Source: Bacteroidales bacterium
GTDB taxonomy: Bacteria; Bacteroidota; Bacteroidia; Bacteroidales; UBA932
Reading direction: 5' to 3'
Assembly: GCA_012522855.1 (NCBI GenBank)
Contig: JAAYJQ010000008.1
Span: 1-39,937 of the forward strand
DNA: 39,937 nt
Both the position numbers and the translations under genes were made by a program. Of the stretch, positions 25,077-31,829 are shown one piece after another. A model generated the notes under the pieces. That model made no database searches. It was given only the letters and a program-made list of their open reading frames with translations, and was not told where the DNA came from. The first letter of the stretch is position 1. Every line of letters begins with the position of its first letter.

Positions 25077-25498
25077 TGAGAAAATTCTTGCTTGGAATCC
25101 TGTTCGTTCCTTTCCTGCTGACTTCCTGCTGCAAGGACAAGACCCTGAACATCACCGGGGAATGGTCGCTGATATCGGTGGAAACAAGGGCGGTTACCAT
25201 CGGAGGCGAAGAAGTGGATGTGTACATCGCTTTTAATGCCGACAAGAGCTTCCAGATCTATCAGATGCTCGGAACGGGCCGCTATCGCCTGTACACCGGA
25301 ACCTGGAGTCTGCTGGACGGAGTGCTCTCCGGAAAATATTCCGACGGAACCTTCTGGGGATCCTCCTACGACGTGGAGCTCGAGTCTTCTAATACGATTC
25401 TCAAACTGACCAGTAAAAGCGCGGTCGCGGAAGTGGACACCTACAAGAAGACACCCATCCCCGATTCGGTCAAATCGAACGCGCTTCTGCCGAAATAG
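25073..25498 (+). CDS. Lipocalin-like lipoprotein
   Basis: A 141-aa predicted lipoprotein: signal MMRKFLLGILFVPFLLTSC with lipidated Cys19. The body LNITGEWSLISVE...IAFNADKSFQIYQML...RLYTGTWSLLDGVLSGKYSDGT matches small lipocalin-like proteins of Bacteroidota, with 'GxW' near the N-terminus, repeated 'GTW', and beta-strands throughout. Its ATG overlaps the protease stop (ATGA), so translation is coupled. It could bind a hydrophobic ligand or act as a chaperone or inhibitor for the protease. Function is not established. Confidence 0.75.
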   Translation: MMRKFLLGILFVPFLLTSCCKDKTLNITGEWSLISVETRAVTIGGEEVDVYIAFNADKSFQIYQMLGTGRYRLYTGTWSLLDGVLSGKYSDGTFWGSSYDVELESSNTILKLTSKSAVAEVDTYKKTPIPDSVKSNALLPK

Positions 25499-25531
25499 CT
25501 ATTTCTCCATAATTTCGTTCTGGACAGCTTC
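25499..25531 (-). pseudogene. Remnant 3' end of a DAHP synthase/chorismate mutase gene
   Basis: On the minus strand this encodes EAVQNEIMEK and a stop. It parallels the end of the intact DAHP synthase/chorismate mutase (IAVQNEILEE, stop), including 17 identical bases. Upstream codons read VIF, compatible with a further chorismate mutase helix. It lies 11 nt after the DUF4143 ATPase stop and has no start of its own. The simplest reading is that it is the original gene end, displaced when the ATPase gene arrived. Confidence 0.6.
25512..25528 (+). repeat. 17-bp direct repeat, copy 1 (distal side of ATPase)
   Basis: ATTTCGTTCTGGACAGC. It is identical to 26856-26872, with a period of 1344 bp. The two copies bracket the DUF4143 ATPase gene, and each lies in the same reading frame of a chorismate mutase C-terminus. 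Confidence 0.9.
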
Positions 25532-25542
25532 GAAAATGACTG

Positions 25543-26748
25543 TCAAATCCCGTCCCTTAGGAATTTCCGCAAAGAAAGGTGGAGAATCCCTTCATAGTCG
25601 CGGTCTTCCAGAAGCGGGCTTAATGAGATGACGAATTTCGGATAGTTGTCACCGATCCGGGCGAGATTGCCGAATTCCCGGTCACGCGTCGCATCACTGC
25701 CGATAAGATAGGAAGCCTGCACGTACACCCTCTTTCCCGGCTTTTCGCAGACAAAATCGACTTCGCACGCCCGCAACTGTCCGACGGATACCTTGAAGCC
25801 GATCCTGAGAAGATGCTGGTACACGATATTTTCAATAATTTTTTCGATGTCTTGTTCCCGGTTGTTTCCCGCTATCAAGTTCCGCAAACCGATGTCCCCG
25901 AAATAGACCTTGTCATTGGATTCCAGCAATTTCTTCCCGTGAATATCATAGCGATGCACGATGTCCAAAAGAAAGGCCTCTTCGTAATAAGCCGCATAAG
26001 AGAGGACAACATTCGTGGACACTTCTTCCCCTTGGTGTTTCATGAATTTGCTGATGCTACTCGCCGAATTAAGTCTGCCGATGTTGTCAGCATAGAATCG
26101 GAGCAAATTATTCAGGAAGGGGAGATTCCGAATGTCGTGTCGCTCGATGATATCTTTCAGTACGACCGTGTTCAGAATCGCTTGCAGATATTGCCAGACA
26201 TGCTCTTCATTTTCCAGTCCGACGTCGCGAAGTCCCGGCAAGCCTCCGTATTCCAAATATTTCCGTAAGGTTTCATCTGAATCTTCCAGCCCGTGAAACA
26301 CCCTGAATTCCGAATAGCTGAGACCCTGCACGTGGATTCCTTTGTACCGTCCCGCAAGCAGCGTCGCCAGATCTCCGGAAAGCATGCCTGCATTACTTCC
26401 GGTCACGATGATGTCGGTTCGTTCTTCTGTCCGCCAACTTCTCAGGCTTTTCTCAAAGGCCTGTATTTCTTGCACTTCATCAACGAGAATATAATTGTGA
26501 CAGTCCGCTTTGAAACGCTCCCCGATGAACGCATCCAGATCCTTATACGTCTTGATGCTGTCATATTCCCGCTTCTCCTTGTCCAGAAAGATGATATTGG
26601 CTGCGCTATCAAGGGAATGACGCTCTATAAAATCCCGCATGATATAGCTCTTTCCGACACGTCTTTGGCCAGTAAGGGCAATAATAACTCCCTTTCCCAG
26701 CCAGGAATCCACCTGCGATGCGTACTGTGCTCTTGAAATGATTTCCAT
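25543..26748 (-). CDS. AAA ATPase with C-terminal DUF4143
   Basis: A 401-aa cytoplasmic ATPase of the AAA_14/DUF4143 type, abundant in gut Bacteroidota and often variable between strains. Walker A GQRRVGKS (about residue 30), Walker B YILVDEVQEI, and sensor IIVTGSNAGMLSGDLATLLAGR are present. The C-terminal DUF4143 region (FYADNIGRLNSASSISKFM...FGDIGLRNLIAG...ENIVYQHLLRIGFKV...EVDFVCEKPGKRVYVQ) has the EVDF motif of a nuclease-like fold. Its role is unknown; proposals range from regulation to toxin-like functions. It has its own promoter in a dyad and is flanked by 17-bp direct repeats, and looks more AT-rich than its neighbours, all suggesting acquisition. Confidence 0.9.
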   Translation of the reverse strand: MEIISRAQYASQVDSWLGKGVIIALTGQRRVGKSYIMRDFIERHSLDSAANIIFLDKEKREYDSIKTYKDLDAFIGERFKADCHNYILVDEVQEIQAFEKSLRSWRTEERTDIIVTGSNAGMLSGDLATLLAGRYKGIHVQGLSYSEFRVFHGLEDSDETLRKYLEYGGLPGLRDVGLENEEHVWQYLQAILNTVVLKDIIERHDIRNLPFLNNLLRFYADNIGRLNSASSISKFMKHQGEEVSTNVVLSYAAYYEEAFLLDIVHRYDIHGKKLLESNDKVYFGDIGLRNLIAGNNREQDIEKIIENIVYQHLLRIGFKVSVGQLRACEVDFVCEKPGKRVYVQASYLIGSDATRDREFGNLARIGDNYPKFVISLSPLLEDRDYEGILHLSLRKFLRDGI

Positions 26749-26754
26749 AATCCC

Positions 26755-26802
26755 ATTGCTTATCTCGAGACAAATATATAAATTTTGTTGTCTATAAGCA
26801 AT
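26755..26802. promoter_or_regulatory. Inverted-repeat operator/promoter of the ATPase gene
   Basis: Outer arms ATTGCTTAT (26755-26763) and ATAAGCAAT (26794-26802), inner arms AGACAA (26768-26773) and TTGTCT (26788-26793). On the minus strand the right outer arm supplies ATTG as -33, followed by 20 nt and TATATTTG (plus-strand 26771-26778) as -7. The promoter is thus wholly inside the dyad, which favours self-regulation or a structural role at the cassette end. Confidence 0.7.
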
Positions 26803-26842
26803 AAAGTTTAAAAAAATGAAATTTTATTGTGTAATGACAACA

Positions 26843-27934
26843 TTACTCTTCCAGTATTTCGTTCTGGACAGCAATGGAGGCTTCGTGGATGGCGGTGAAG
26901 ACCGCTTTTACGAAGTCTTCGGGAAGATTGTAAGCCTTGCCTTTCTCGATCATCCCGGACAGGACCGACTCCCATCGGAGGGCCTGTACGATGGCGATGT
27001 TGTGGGCCTTTTTGAAAGTGCCGATCTTGCGGGAGATCTCCATCCGGGCACCCAACTCCGCAATCAGATTCTCGTCAATGACGTCGATCTGCGTCCGGAG
27101 CTGATGGATGTTGTCGTTGTATTCCCGATCGTTCGTGACTTTCTGCCGGACGGTGAGCGCTTTCAGCAAGGTCCCCAGATCTTCCGGGGTGAGTTGTTGA
27201 CCGGCGTCGCTCAGGGCGCAGGAAGGATCGCAGTGAGATTCGACCATCAGGCCGTCCAGCCCCAGATCCATGGCCCGTTGGGAGAGTTCCTGAATATGCT
27301 GACGGGAACCGCCCATATGGCTGGGATCAGCGAAGAACGGGAGTTCGGGATACCGGGTCCGGAGTTCGACGGCGATCTGCCATCCGGGTTCGTTCCGATA
27401 GGGAATCTTTCCGGTGGTCGTGAACCCGCGGTGGATAACCCCGAGTTTGCGGACGCCGACCCGATTGAGCCGTTCCAAAGCGCCGATCCATAAATCGATG
27501 TCGGGATTGACCGGATTCTTCACCAACACAGGGATTTCGGTGTCGCGGAGGGCATCGGCGATTTCCTGCACCAGGAACGGATTGACGGAGGTCCGAGCTC
27601 CGATCCAGACCATGTCAATCCCGTATTTCAGACATTCGTAGACATGTTTTTCGCTGGCCACTTCGGTACAGACCTTCAGTCCGTATCCTTGCTTGACCTT
27701 CCGCAGCCATTCGAGACCCTGGGTACCGACCCCTTCAAAGGAGCCGGGGTGGGTACGGGGCTTCCAAATTCCCGCGCGGAAGACGTGGATGCCGAGGGCC
27801 TGCAGCCCTTTGGCAGTCATCATGACCTGCAGCTCGGACTCCGCGCTACAGGGGCCCGCAATAACGAGCGGAGGAATGCTCTCATCAAAGAATCCCCAAT
27901 CGGATACGGGGATCGTGTCCAGATTTCGTACCAT
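26843..27934 (-). CDS. DAHP synthase fused to chorismate mutase
   Basis: A 363-aa bifunctional enzyme. The N-terminal domain (about 1-265) is a KDO8P-like DAHP synthase joining phosphoenolpyruvate and erythrose-4-phosphate: PLVIAGPCSAESE, FRAGIWKPRTHPGSFEGVG, MVWIGARTSVNPFLVQEI, VLVKNPVNPDID and FADPSHMGG. The C-terminal domain (about 275-363) is an AroQ-type chorismate mutase turning chorismate into prephenate (LRTQIDVIDENLIAELGARMEISRKIGTFKKAHN). Fusion couples pathway entry to the Phe/Tyr branch. It is the last gene of the pheA operon. Its final codons are duplicated at 25499-25531 beyond the ATPase gene. Confidence 0.95.
   Translation of the reverse strand: MVRNLDTIPVSDWGFFDESIPPLVIAGPCSAESELQVMMTAKGLQALGIHVFRAGIWKPRTHPGSFEGVGTQGLEWLRKVKQGYGLKVCTEVASEKHVYECLKYGIDMVWIGARTSVNPFLVQEIADALRDTEIPVLVKNPVNPDIDLWIGALERLNRVGVRKLGVIHRGFTTTGKIPYRNEPGWQIAVELRTRYPELPFFADPSHMGGSRQHIQELSQRAMDLGLDGLMVESHCDPSCALSDAGQQLTPEDLGTLLKALTVRQKVTNDREYNDNIHQLRTQIDVIDENLIAELGARMEISRKIGTFKKAHNIAIVQALRWESVLSGMIEKGKAYNLPEDFVKAVFTAIHEASIAVQNEILEE
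26856..26872 (+). repeat. 17-bp direct repeat, copy 2 (inside the DAHP synthase/CM 3' end)
   Basis: Identical to 25512-25528. It lies within the last codons of the DAHP synthase/chorismate mutase gene (AVQNEI). Confidence 0.9.
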
Positions 27935-28001
27935 ATTTCAGACAATCAATTTTTCCATTTCATTCAAAATAGCAGAGGCGTTTTCGAAGGCAATTTCCTT
28001 T

Positions 28002-28874
28002 TCACCGAAGGATTTTTTTGATTCTATTGGCCTCGAGAATCAGTTCGGAGATGCGGTCGGAATCGTAATCGGCGATGGCATCCCGAAAAGCTTTCATCTT
28101 GTCCAGGTAGGTGTCGATGACTCGGAGGACATTGTCTCGGTTCTGGGTCAGGATCGGAGTCCACATGTCGGCGGAACTCTTCGCCAGCCGCACGGTGGAG
28201 GAAAATCCGCCCGAGGCAAGATCGAAGATATGCTTTTCGTCCTGTTCCTTTTCGAGAACCGTAAGAGCCAGGGCGAAGGAGGAAACATGCGAAATATGAG
28301 ACACATAGGCGGCGTGGACGTCGTGGGCGTCGGCGTTCATGTAGATGGGCCGCATGTTCAGGGTGTCGTACAGGATCTCGACCAGCTTGACGGCCTTCGG
28401 ATCCGATTCTTCGGTGTCGGCAAAGATGCAGGCGCGGCCGTCAAAGAGGTTGGGTTCCGCTGCCCAGGGTCCGGAATATTCGGTTCCGGCCATGGGGTGG
28501 GTGGCGACATACTGGCGGCGGCAGGGGTGATAGCGAGCCGCGCGGACGATCTGACTCTTGGTGGAGCAGGTGTCGATGACGATTTTGCCGGTTTCGCCCA
28601 GTTCCCGGAAGCGGTCCAGTATCTGCGTCAGCATCGGGACGGCGGCTCCGACCGGGATGGCGATCACGACAAGATCGCTCCGGCGAATACAGTCTTCGAG
28701 GGGCAGCAGCTCATCAATGAGTTCCATCCGCTGCGCGGCGGTGGCGTTCACCGGATCCTTCTCAACGCCCAGGATCCGGTCCGCGAATCCCCTGCGCTTA
28801 AGGTCGATCGCCATCGATCCCCCGATGAGGCCGAGACCGACGATGCCGATTGTTTTTTTATCTTCCGTGACCAT
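28002..28874 (-). CDS. tyrA: Prephenate dehydrogenase
   Basis: A 290-aa NAD(P)-dependent enzyme converting prephenate to 4-hydroxyphenylpyruvate for tyrosine synthesis. The Rossmann motif GIVGLGLIGGSMAIDLKRRG, VVIAIPV, VIDTCSTKSQIV, YVATHPMAGTEYSGP and the helical half (AYVSHISHVSSFALAL, GGFSSTVRLAKSSADMWTPI) are clear. ATG 28874 is chosen (MVTEDKKTIGIVGLG); longer starts would overlap the aminotransferase gene. The end is odd: after an A7 run (plus-strand 28013-28019) the +1 frame stays open for 24 more codons to 27938, 3 nt before the next gene. See findings. Confidence 0.94.
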   Translation of the reverse strand: MVTEDKKTIGIVGLGLIGGSMAIDLKRRGFADRILGVEKDPVNATAAQRMELIDELLPLEDCIRRSDLVVIAIPVGAAVPMLTQILDRFRELGETGKIVIDTCSTKSQIVRAARYHPCRRQYVATHPMAGTEYSGPWAAEPNLFDGRACIFADTEESDPKAVKLVEILYDTLNMRPIYMNADAHDVHAAYVSHISHVSSFALALTVLEKEQDEKHIFDLASGGFSSTVRLAKSSADMWTPILTQNRDNVLRVIDTYLDKMKAFRDAIADYDSDRISELILEANRIKKILR

Positions 28875-28905
28875 ATTCCATTCATTCACTGTATTTTCCT
28901 TGTTT

Positions 28906-28932
28906 TCACCCCCTGCGTTTTGACGGGGGTGA
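28906..28932 (-). other. Hairpin between the aminotransferase gene and tyrA
   Basis: TCACCCCC (28906-28913) pairs with GGGGGTGA (28925-28932) around an 11-nt loop. It is not followed by a U-tract on the minus strand (AAAACAAGG), so it is not a typical terminator. It may shape mRNA processing or relative expression inside the operon. Confidence 0.5.
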
Positions 28933-28939
28933 GATCGTT

Positions 28940-30178
28940 CTATTCGTTGCAGATCAAGCAATTGCGGTCACGCAGGTATCGCAAGATCCGGTCGCGCGCT
29001 TGATCGAGGATTTCGACGGGGGCGCAAAGGGAGACGCGAAGGTAATCGCGGCCGTTTTTTCCGAATATGGAGCCGGGAGTCATGAAGACACCGGCTTCGT
29101 GCAGCAGCAAGTCTGACAGCCGATCGGCGGGTGTCGGCTCGGGAGATTCCTCGCCGGCAAGGGCTTTCGTGGCGCGGGTGATATTTCCCCAAAGGAAGAG
29201 TCCGGCGGAGTCGGGATCGTAGGGAGCGCCGAGGAGGTCGAAGATACGGCCGGCGGCGACACGCCTGCGGGCATATTCCGTGTTCAGCGTCTCAAACCAT
29301 TCCGGGCCGGACCGCAGCGCGGCGATGGCTGCGAGCTGCAGCGGCTTGAACATGCCGGAGTCCATCTGGCTCTTCACCTTCAGCACCTCTGCGACCAACT
29401 CGGCCGATCCGCCGACCATACCGATCCGCCACCCGCTCATGTTGTGCGCCTTGCTCAGCGAGTTCAGTTCCAGACAGACGTCCTTGGCCCCTTCCGATAC
29501 CAATATCGAAAGCGGCCGGTCGCACAGCACGAAGGAATAGGGGTTGTCGTTGACCACGAGAATGCCGTGGCGCCGGCCGAAGTCCACCAACTTCCGGAAC
29601 AGTTCCGGGGTCGCTTTCGCTCCGGTCGGCATATGCGGATAGTTCGTCCACAGGATCTTCACCCCGGAGAGATCCATCCGCTCCAAGGCATCGAAGTCGG
29701 GCAGCCAATGGTTCTTCTCCTGAAGATCGTAGGTAATAATCTCCGCTTCCGCCAGCTTCGAAGCGGAGGTGTAGGTCGGATAGCCGGGATCCGGAACCAG
29801 CACCTTGTCGCCCGGATTGAGATAGGCCAAGGAGATCAGCAGGATCCCCTCTTTTGAGCCGACGAGGGGCTGGACTTCGTTGCGGGGATCCAGTTCGACC
29901 CCGTACCAGCGGCGGTACCAGTCCGAAAAGGCCTCACGCAGCTGTGGAATCCCGGTGTAGTTCTGGTAGGCATGGTTGCCGGGACGCCGCGCGGATTCGA
30001 CGAGAGCGTCGATGGCGTCGGCAGGCGGCATGCGATCCGGTGCCCCGATTCCGAGGCTGATGATCTTGTCTTCCCCGCGGGCGAGACGCTCAGCGTTCAT
30101 CGCATCGATTTCCCTCAGTTTTCGGGAGAAGTAATATTCCCGGACCGTAGCGGTCCTGCGTGCAGGCGTAATGATCAT
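28940..30178 (-). CDS. Class I/II PLP-dependent aminotransferase of the aromatic operon
   Basis: A 412-aa cytoplasmic aminotransferase, fold type I. Motifs are KIISLGIGAPDRMPP, YQNYTGIPQLREAFSDWY, VLVPDPGYPTYTS, LWTNYPHMPTGAKAT, VVNDNPYSFV and the PLP-lysine site NSLSKAHNMSGWRIGM. Families of this shape include LL-diaminopimelate and aspartate/aromatic aminotransferases. In this operon the likely reaction is transamination of phenylpyruvate and hydroxyphenylpyruvate to Phe and Tyr, or of prephenate to arogenate. Its start overlaps the pheA stop by 4 nt (ATGA), so translation is coupled. Confidence 0.9.
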   Translation of the reverse strand: MIITPARRTATVREYYFSRKLREIDAMNAERLARGEDKIISLGIGAPDRMPPADAIDALVESARRPGNHAYQNYTGIPQLREAFSDWYRRWYGVELDPRNEVQPLVGSKEGILLISLAYLNPGDKVLVPDPGYPTYTSASKLAEAEIITYDLQEKNHWLPDFDALERMDLSGVKILWTNYPHMPTGAKATPELFRKLVDFGRRHGILVVNDNPYSFVLCDRPLSILVSEGAKDVCLELNSLSKAHNMSGWRIGMVGGSAELVAEVLKVKSQMDSGMFKPLQLAAIAALRSGPEWFETLNTEYARRRVAAGRIFDLLGAPYDPDSAGLFLWGNITRATKALAGEESPEPTPADRLSDLLLHEAGVFMTPGSIFGKNGRDYLRVSLCAPVEILDQARDRILRYLRDRNCLICNE

Positions 30179-31023
30179 GAGATGGATGTATTTGAAACGA
30201 AGGATTCGTATTCTCCGAGAATATCCAGGCCTTCCATCAAGGGTTTGACAGCTTTGAGAGCCTGTTTGTAGCGGTTATAGGACGCAAAGGTGATGTCCGC
30301 ATAGAAAAAGTACTGCCATTCGCGTCCCGGGATCGGCAGGGACTGGATGCGGGTGAGGTTCATGTCATAGAAGGAAAGGATCGTCAAGATCTGGGCAAGC
30401 GATCCGGGCTTGTGTGGCAGGGTGAAGCAGAGGGACGCTTTGTTGATCCGAGTACGAGGCACGATGATGGCATCGTCTAAAATCAGAAAGCGGGTGAAAT
30501 TCTGTTTATAGGTCTCGATACCCCGGGCTAAGATTTCGAGTCCGTTCTGCTGGGCAGCCAGTTCGGAGGCTACGGCAGCGACACCCCGAAGACCGCCTTC
30601 TGCAATGTCTGTCGCGCTCTTTGCCGTGTCCTCGGATTCGCGCAGGACGATCCAAGGACAGTTGCGTTCGAAGAACCGACGAGTCTGGCTGATCGCCATG
30701 TAGTGCGTCCGTACTTCGGTTATGTCCTGCAGCGACTGGCCCGGAAGGGCCATGAGATGATGGTGAATGGGAATGTAGACCTCTCCCCGGATCTGCCAGG
30801 AATGGTTGCGAAGCAGTTCGAAGTTGGGAAGCAACCCGCCGGAGGTGGTGTTCTCGATCGCCATGACCGCCGCGTCGGCGCGGCCTTCCGACAAAGCCTG
30901 GAAGAGACTCTCGAAAGTCGGACACTCCACGACACCCAACTTGCTGGCGCGGACTTCGTAGAATAACCGCGCCGCCTCCTCGTGAAAGCAGCCCCGGTAA
31001 CCTTGGATCGCAATTCTTTTCAT
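30175..31023 (-). CDS. pheA: Prephenate dehydratase
   Basis: A 282-aa enzyme converting prephenate to phenylpyruvate. The catalytic domain (about 1-180) shows AIQGYRGCFHEEAARLF, AVMAIENTTSGGLLPNFELL, VYIPIHHHLMALPGQ and the essential NFTRFLIL (TRF motif). A C-terminal ACT domain (about 195-275) follows (SLCFTLPHKPGSLAQILTILSFYDMNLTRIQSLP). The Phe-binding ESRP motif of enterobacterial enzymes reads QSLP here. ATG 31023 is chosen because it gives the standard N-terminus MKRIAIQGYRG and lies after the attenuator. First structural gene of the aromatic operon, controlled by the leader at 31038-31177. Confidence 0.95.
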   Translation of the reverse strand: MKRIAIQGYRGCFHEEAARLFYEVRASKLGVVECPTFESLFQALSEGRADAAVMAIENTTSGGLLPNFELLRNHSWQIRGEVYIPIHHHLMALPGQSLQDITEVRTHYMAISQTRRFFERNCPWIVLRESEDTAKSATDIAEGGLRGVAAVASELAAQQNGLEILARGIETYKQNFTRFLILDDAIIVPRTRINKASLCFTLPHKPGSLAQILTILSFYDMNLTRIQSLPIPGREWQYFFYADITFASYNRYKQALKAVKPLMEGLDILGEYESFVSNTSIS

Positions 31024-31037
31024 GTCCTTCGATGCAT

Positions 31038-31068
31038 AAAAAAGCTGTCCGGCCAAAGACCGGACAGC
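31038..31068 (-). terminator. Attenuator terminator in the pheA leader
   Basis: On the minus strand GCTGTCCGG (31068-31060) and CCGGACAGC (31052-31044) form a perfect 9-bp stem with loop TCTTTGG, followed by six T (31043-31038). It lies between the leader peptide stop and the pheA start, 15 nt before pheA, exactly where an attenuator terminator should be. CTGGAC just after the leader stop (plus-strand 31111-31116) can pair with GTCCGG of the first arm, a candidate antiterminator. Confidence 0.88.
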
Positions 31069-31120
31069 CAAAATATTCATTCATTCAGCTATGAATCAGA
31101 ATGCACACGCGTCCAGTCTA

Positions 31121-31177
31121 CTACCTGATCGGATAATAGAAATAAAAACCGAACGCAAAAAAACGTGTCTTCATCAT
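31121..31177 (-). CDS. Phe/Tyr-rich leader peptide of the pheA operon (pheL-like)
   Basis: An 18-codon ORF encoding MMKTRFFAFGFYFYYPIR. It has five Phe and three Tyr in eleven positions (6-16), a composition that mirrors enterobacterial PheL. A -7 box ends 8 nt before its first ATG, and an intrinsic terminator follows 53 nt after its stop. Ribosome stalling at Phe/Tyr codons when charged tRNA is scarce would favour read-through into pheA. It had no recognisable role other than leader, and this assignment rests on composition and layout. Confidence 0.85.
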   Translation of the reverse strand: MMKTRFFAFGFYFYYPIR

Positions 31178-31185
31178 AACTTCCG

Positions 31186-31193
31186 CAAATATA
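31186..31193 (-). promoter_or_regulatory. -7 box (TATATTTG) of the pheA operon
   Basis: On the minus strand TATATTTG matches TAnnTTTG. No clear TTTG lies 19-21 nt upstream. The predicted mRNA starts about 4 nt before the leader-peptide ATG. Confidence 0.6.
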
Positions 31194-31235
31194 ACAAAAA
31201 TTTTGTAAATAGTTCTGTATTCCGCGGGAATTTTT

Positions 31236-31805
31236 CTACACGGTCATGATTTCCTTTTCTTTGGCGGCGACGAGTTCGTCAATCGCTTTCGTGTTGGAGT
31301 CCGTCACTTTCTGAACTTCCGTTTCGCCCTCCCTCTGGACATCCTCCGAAAAATCACCGTTCTTCTCGCCTTTCTTCAAGGAATCGACCGCATCCCGCCG
31401 GATGTTCCGGACGGCGACTTTGGAATTCTCTCCGGCCGCCCTTGCTCGCTTGATAAGATCCCTTCTCCGTTCCTCGGTGAGGGCAGGAATCGGGCAACGG
31501 ATGATTTCACCGTTGTTCTGCGGTGTAAATCCAAGATTGGCGTCCATGATCGCTTTTTCAATGAGCGGAATCATGTGTCTGTCCCAAGGCTGAATGGCAA
31601 TGGTCCGAGCGTCCGGCGTGCTGACGGAAGCCACCTGCGGAATCGGAGTCGAAGAGCCGTAGTAATCAACCATGACATTGTTCAGGACGGAAGGATTGGC
31701 CTTGCCGACCCGGTAGGTCTTGAGATCTTCTTCTAGAAACGCGACGGCATCCTGCATCTTCTCATCGGCCTCGTTCACGATTTCTTTTGCTTTGTCTGTC
31801 AACAT
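31236..31805 (-). CDS. frr: Ribosome recycling factor
   Basis: A 189-aa cytoplasmic factor that splits post-termination ribosomes with EF-G. The family pattern is clear along its length: LEEDLKTYRVGKANPSVLNNVMVDYYGSSTPIPQVASVS, RTIAIQPWDRHMIPLIEKAI, LTEERRRDLIKRARAAGENSKVAVRNIRRDA. Length is normal (about 185). It follows pyrH by 24 nt in the widespread pyrH-frr arrangement and shares its promoter. No clear terminator separates it from the pheA leader promoter. Confidence 0.97.
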   Translation of the reverse strand: MLTDKAKEIVNEADEKMQDAVAFLEEDLKTYRVGKANPSVLNNVMVDYYGSSTPIPQVASVSTPDARTIAIQPWDRHMIPLIEKAIMDANLGFTPQNNGEIIRCPIPALTEERRRDLIKRARAAGENSKVAVRNIRRDAVDSLKKGEKNGDFSEDVQREGETEVQKVTDSNTKAIDELVAAKEKEIMTV

Positions 31806-31829
31806 GGTATCTTGATTATAATGTTTCCG

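Noticed and set aside
31080..31084. Longer pheA starts or a second leader ORF (MNEYFGCPVF...) at 31084
   Set aside because: Both would run through the attenuator hairpin; ATG 31023 gives the standard PheA N-terminus and MMKTRFF... is the far better leader.
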